64,000 nucleotides of DNA, from NCBI GenBank assembly GCA_036365515.1, contig CM070873.1, forward strand, positions 82,657,948 to 82,721,947, in the 5' to 3' direction. The stretch is from Torymus aiolomorphi (taxonomy: Eukaryota > Arthropoda > Insecta > Hymenoptera > Torymidae). A program made the position numbers and the translations under genes. Every line of letters starts with the position of its first letter. Positions within the stretch are counted from its first letter, which is position 1. This document shows, one piece after another, positions 59,641 to 64,000 of this stretch. Under the pieces are notes generated by a model that saw nothing but the letters and a program-made list of their open reading frames with translations, did no database searches and was not told the DNA's origin.

Positions 59641-61442
59641 CCCTACTGAAAAAGATCAACTGATTTTCAGGTGAAAATCATAATTTTTATTTAGATGGTA
59701 TTATTGTATTAATAGGTGAATTTTATGTATATTATTATTATTTTCTTCAGATAAAGAATATTATGCTATGCCCCTAGCGAGAAAAGTAGGCCATTATTGT
59801 CTCCCGCGAGGGATACTTGCTGCCCGAGGGCAACGAGGGAAGCCACTCGCCAATAGCCCTCATCACTTCTGAGTGCAATATGCAAATTCTTCGTATATCC
59901 AGCGGAAAGTTTTTTGTGTTTAATCCCTGATTTCATGGCAAAGAATAAACACAATACTATATGCCAAGGTATGCTAAAAGTAAATATACATTTAAATATT
60001 GTAAGCTGTTGTAATGTCAGTAATGGGAAATTTACATATTTAGTTTATAAAAAAAAACATCTATAATTTATAACTTAATTTATTTATTATGTAACAGTTT
60101 AACACTGCTTATAAATGAAAAATAACAGTTTAAAGAAACATTTGTGCGATAATATATAGAATTTATATAATAATTATAATTATTTGAAAGTATAACATTT
60201 TTAAAAATGATCAATTTAATTGAAGATAGATAACTTTATTTTTATAAGTAACAATTATAATGTTCCAATACAAGTGTAAGTAAATAATAGAGACATGTAA
60301 CATACTTGCACATATATATCTTTTGCAAATAATAATAGAATTACTAAAGAAAAAAATTGAGTATAGTATTTATATATACGGAGCGCCTGACAGAGCTGTT
60401 TTTCCAAAAATCTACTCAGAATTTATTTAATTAAATAAAAGCCACAATGCCAATAAGTAGGGATCTGTAATACTTCGAATTTTGACAGTTTTAAAACGAG
60501 CGTATCTCATGGAAATGCTGATAGAATCGCACAAAAAAAAAATCTGAGCATAGTATTTACATACACGGAGCGCCTGACAGAATTGTTTTTCCAAATAAAC
60601 GTTCGGATGTTTATTAATTAAATAATGAAATTGGGTTGATTTTGAGGTTCACATCGCCTTAAGCAAACTATCATCAATGATCTAATTCTAATTTTGCAAG
60701 TATGTTACATGTCTCTATTATTTACTTACACTTGTATTGGAACATTATAATTGTTACTTATAAAAATAAAGTTATCTATCTTCAATTAAATTTATCATTT
60801 TTAAAAATGTAATACTTTCAAATAATTATAATTATTATATAAATTCTATATATTATCGCACAAATGTTTCTTTAAACTGTTATTTTTCATTTATAAGCAG
60901 TGTTAAACTGTTAAATAATAAATAAATTAAGTTATAAATTATAGATGTTTTTTTTTATAAACTAAATATGTAAATTTCCCATTACTGACATTACAACAGC
61001 TTACAATATTTAAATGTATATTTACTTTTAGCATACCTTGGCATATAGTATTGTGTTTATTCTTTGCCATGAAATCAGGGATTAAACATAAAAACTTTCC
61101 GCTGGATATACGAAGAATTTGCATATTGCACTCAGAAGTGATGAGGGCTATTGGCAAGTGGCTTCCCTCATTGCCCTCGGGCAGCAAGTATCCCTCGCGG
61201 GAGACAATAATGGCCTACTTTTCTCGCTAGGGGCATAGTATAATATTCTTTATCTGAAGAAAATAATAATAATATACATAAAATTAACCTATTAATACAA
61301 TAATACCATCTAAATAAAAATTATGATTTTTAGGTGAAAATCAGCTGAAAATCAGCTGAAAATCAGCTGATAATCAGGTGACGTTTTGGCATGATTTTCA
61401 GCTGATTTTCACCTGAAAATCAGTTGACCTTTTTCAGTCGGG
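59641..61442. mobile_element. Giant foldback 3, 1.80 kb, inserted in the 64 bp array
   Basis: The ends CCCTACTGAAAAAGATCAACTG and (reverse complement) CCCGACTGAAAAAGGTCAACTG start arms of about 0.7 kb that are nearly identical. The central 0.4 kb loop is unpaired or weakly paired. Both arms include an alpha-family segment (59860-59945 and its mirror at 61065-61150). The flanking bases ATT and TTT are consistent with a 2-3 bp T-rich duplication. The right end carries extra AAAATCAGCTG repeats (61335-61375). Mirrored 62- to 82-codon minus-strand frames are not recognised. Confidence 0.85.
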
Positions 61443-61600
61443 TTTTGCCCGCATTTCGAGGTCGATTTGAGAAAATCGACCTCGTTTGCTACCGTACACG
61501 TTGACTTTTCCCGCTTTTCGAGGTCGATTTAGCTAATATGGACCTCGGTTTCTACCATAGACGTCGATTTTGCCCACATTTCGAGGACGATTTAGCGACG
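61443..61600. repeat. Satellite-like array, 64 bp period, right part
   Basis: It resumes the phrase GCCCGCATTTCGAGGTCGATTT where the left part stopped. Two more units are readable before the next array. Confidence 0.8.
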
Positions 61601-61619
61601 ATTGATGCGGTACGCCTAC

Positions 61620-62055
61620 GTAACTCTCCCTTATTTACGTGGATCTTGCGTTCCCCGGCTACTTGGGTTAAACAATTAGTTAACTAATCGTTTTGCTTAT
61701 TTTTTCATGTCTACATGATTCCCTTATATGCGTCAACCTCACATCCTCCGCCTACTTGGGTTTATAAATTATTTAAATAATCTTTTTGCTTATTTTTGTA
61801 TGCCTACATGACTCTCTATATGCGTGGACCTCTCATCCCCGCCTACTTAGGTTTCAAAATTAATTAAATTATCGTTTTGCTTATTTTTTTATCTCTAAAT
61901 GACTCCCTTATATGCGTGGACCTCATGTTCCCCGGCTACTTCGGTTTAAAAATTAATTAAATAATCGTATTGCTTATTTTTACATGTCTACATGACTCTC
62001 TTATATGCGTGTACCTCATCTCGCCCTCCTAATTGGGTTTAAGAATCATTTAATT
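61620..62055. repeat. Tandem array, period about 92 bp, forward orientation
   Basis: Units contain TTTTGCTTATTTTT, CATGTCTACATGACTC, TTATATGCGTGGACCTC and CCCGCCTACTTGGGTTT. The TTTTGCTTAT phrase starts at 61691, 61784, 61875 and about 61968. Substitutions are frequent, so it is an older array. Confidence 0.85.
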
Positions 62056-62089
62056 AAAAGTTTATAAATTTTTGCAAAATTGTGCAGGA

Positions 62090-62660
62090 GAGAGGGCATA
62101 TTTTGTTGCTAATTTGTTGCTGCAAGATGCTCGGAGTGAAAATTCGCAAACCCTTCAGCGACCCATTTCCAGAGTACACGTCCTCGAAAACGACTTCAAG
62201 GATAGGAAAAAATGTATTATTCGTTAAAATAAACATGGAGTATTATGTTGCTAATTTGTTGCTAATTATTGTGCCAAACCCGATTTCGTTGCTCCAGTCG
62301 TTTCCGAGATATCGAGGCCATTATACCTTGAGACTTGAGCTGGCACGGCCTCAGCTCTAACTTTTGAAAGACAAAAAATTTTGTAATGAGATAGGTAGCA
62401 TAATTTGTTGCTAATTTGTTGCTTCAAGATAGTCTAGGTTCGAAATCTTCAAAATCAAAATGGTGCCTAATGGCGATACACATCAGCCATCACCCTACTT
62501 ACGTAATTTTTTTTAATCTTGAATAATTCCATAATCTACTGCCGGATATTTTGTTGCTAATTTTCTGCTAATGTTACGTTAATCACGATTTTGTTACTCA
62601 AGCCGTTTCGAGATATTCTAACGGTGCTGTCTTAAGAGGGTTATCGCGGTATTCAAATAG
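62090..62660. repeat. Two-copy tandem repeat, period about 303 bp, with TTTGTTGCTAATTTGTTGCT words
   Basis: TTGTTGCTAATTTGTTGCT occurs at 62103 and 62407 followed by (G/T)CAAGAT. A second variant at 62243 and 62550 is followed by GATTT(C/T)GTT and (G/C)CGTTTC(C)GAGATAT. The alternation gives a unit of about 303 bp in two copies. No gene recognised. Confidence 0.7.
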
Positions 62661-62692
62661 GTTCACTATATAATTTTGTTGTCATAAATGAT

Positions 62693-62815
62693 CTATCTCG
62701 CCGCTTAATGCAAAAAGGTGCTATCTTGGAGCCCAATGCAAAAGGGGTCTATCTCGGAGTTCAGCGCAGAAAAGGTCTATTTAACGTTCAGTGCAAGAAG
62801 GTTCTATCTCGGCAA
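62693..62815. repeat. 28 bp minisatellite, about four units
   Basis: CTATCTCGG-type words start at 62693, 62721, 62749, 62777 and 62804, each followed by a CAATGCAAAAAGGT-like phrase. Confidence 0.85.
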
Positions 62816-62939
62816 TAAAATTGAAACGATCATCACGATTATTAAAGAAAATTTACACACAAGTATCAGGGGCACGAGGTCCGCTACGTATGCAAGGGAA
62901 TTATGCAGATGTGTGATAACAACAAATACGATTATTTAA

Positions 62940-63960
62940 ACAATTTTAACCCTAACTGGCCGGGGTATACAAACTTCACGGTGGCAGATGATTAACGCAG
63001 ACGTGCGATAAGAAAAATACGATTATTTAAACAATTTTAACCCTAAGTAGCCAGGGGATACAAGCTTTACGAGTGCAAGAGAATTACGCGGTCCTTCGAT
63101 AACAAATAATACGATTATTTAAATAATTTTAACCCTAAGTAGCAGGGGTATATAAGCTTCACTCGGACAGGTAAATTACGCAGACGTGCGATGATAAAAA
63201 ATACGTGTAGTGTGACTGCACCAGTGGCTGAACAGACACCAGTGAATGAACAGTTTTTAATAAAAATCGTTGATAAAATATATTGTTAATATTTCTGGCC
63301 TCATAAAGCACCTTCCCCAAATTTCAAACTTTTAAAAAAGTCACTTTTTGCCGGTTTAATATCATAAAAGTATTTTATTTAAGCAATTAAAAATATCACG
63401 TGACCCGGTCATTCACTGGACTCAAATGTTCATTTACTGGTAAAGTCACCCTATTTACACTAATTTAAAGCCAAGTAGCCGGGAGATGCGAGGACCACGA
63501 GATAATAAAAAATACGTCTATTTAAACAATTTTAACCCTAAGTATCCCTAAATATCCGGGCAATACAAACGTCACGAGGATAGATGATTAACGCAGACGT
63601 GACATAAGAAAAATGCAATTATTTAAACAATTTTAACCCTAAGTTGCCGGGCTAGCTTCACTCGGACAGGTGAATGACCCAGACGTACGATAATAAAAAT
63701 TACGTGTATTTAAACTATTTGAAACCCAAGTAGCCGGGGGATACGATGTCCACTTATATAAGGGAATTGCGAAAATGTGCGATACTAAGCATGATGAATA
63801 TTTAAATAATTTTTAAACCTAAGTAGGCACGGGACACGAGGTTCACGCATATAAGTAATACGTATACGTGCGATAGTAAGCAACAATTTTATTTGATAAG
63901 CAAGTTGATAATGGAAAGAATCTAAAACTCGAATACCCGGGGGACGCGAATTCTGCGTAG
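62940..63960. repeat. Tandem array of the 92 bp repeat, reverse orientation
   Basis: Units contain ATACGATTATTTAAACAATTT, AACCCTAAGTAGCCGGGG, CGCAGACGTGCGATAA and a variable spacer. They are the reverse complement of the 61620-62055 units (CCAAGTAGGCGG, AAATAATC). About ten units of 80-100 bp are readable. One is interrupted by the element at 63210. Confidence 0.8.
63210..63451. mobile_element. TA-flanked MITE nested in the 92 bp array
   Basis: The ends GTGTGACTGCACCAGT and (reverse complement) GGGTGACTTTACCAGT are inverted, with further pairing of TGAACA and CCAGTGAATGA blocks. TA flanks both sides (63208-63209 and 63452-63453), as for Tc1/mariner-type targets. It is 242 bp, non-coding and interrupts a repeat unit. 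Confidence 0.75.
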
Positions 63961-64000
63961 AAGGGGGAGAACGGCGAGAGTACGAAAAAAAAAGACTTGT

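Noticed and set aside
59290..63960. CRISPR array
   Set aside because: Repeats are head-to-tail satellite units without constant-length unique spacers or cas genes, in animal DNA.

Overview
This window looks like animal nuclear DNA, most likely from an insect and plausibly a parasitoid (chalcid-type) wasp. It is AT-rich and full of long CT, GT and AG microsatellites, small hairpin transposons and very large foldbacks. It has introns with GT-AG ends, and the recognisable host proteins are arthropod ones: a Dpr-family immunoglobulin exon and trypsin-like serine proteases. The assignment to wasps is a guess from repeat style; the assignment to an insect is firmer.

Layout. (1) 1-26000: mostly non-coding repeats: a 0.74 kb foldback at 1483, a 137 bp CT tract at 6749, a decayed transposase relic at 12940-14280 split by a later insertion, an R2-like reverse-transcriptase relic near 16000, a 1.16 kb foldback at 21256 and a 0.77 kb foldback at 23554. 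(2) 26028-26203: one clear coding exon of a Dpr-type neuronal Ig receptor. No partner exons were recognised, so much of the window may be intron of that gene. GC-richer islands (250-800, 7420-8100, 14340-15420, 27230-27890, 37090-37700, 41740-42060) could be its regulatory elements or untranslated exons. (3) 31787-35334: a nearly intact 3.55 kb DNA transposon with 598 bp terminal inverted repeats, a 4 bp AAAT target duplication and one transposase reading frame damaged at two points. (4) 46178-47870: an apparently intact six-exon trypsin-like protease with TATA box, initiator and poly(A) signals. It is followed on the same strand by two broken paralogues (49207-50061 and 52517-55935). (5) 56640-64000: an uncharacterised possible transcription unit, a 0.6 kb foldback, a 64 bp satellite array split by a 1.8 kb foldback, and oppositely oriented arrays of a roughly 92 bp repeat.

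How the parts fit. The protease cluster looks like tandem duplication followed by decay: exon lengths and splice sites match between the intact gene and the relics. The third copy was split by a TTAA-flanked hairpin element and by a 1.87 kb foldback. The cluster lies between two inverted copies of a 0.5 kb repeat (42130-42600 and 56100-56630).

The least familiar feature is a set of three giant foldbacks (21256, 53152, 59641). All begin CCC and end GGG, and two have exact 3 bp target duplications. Two of them share a related core. They may be a non-autonomous DNA transposon group that I do not recognise, and if transcribed they would form long hairpin RNAs. All family assignments come from reading the sequence; no searches were run.
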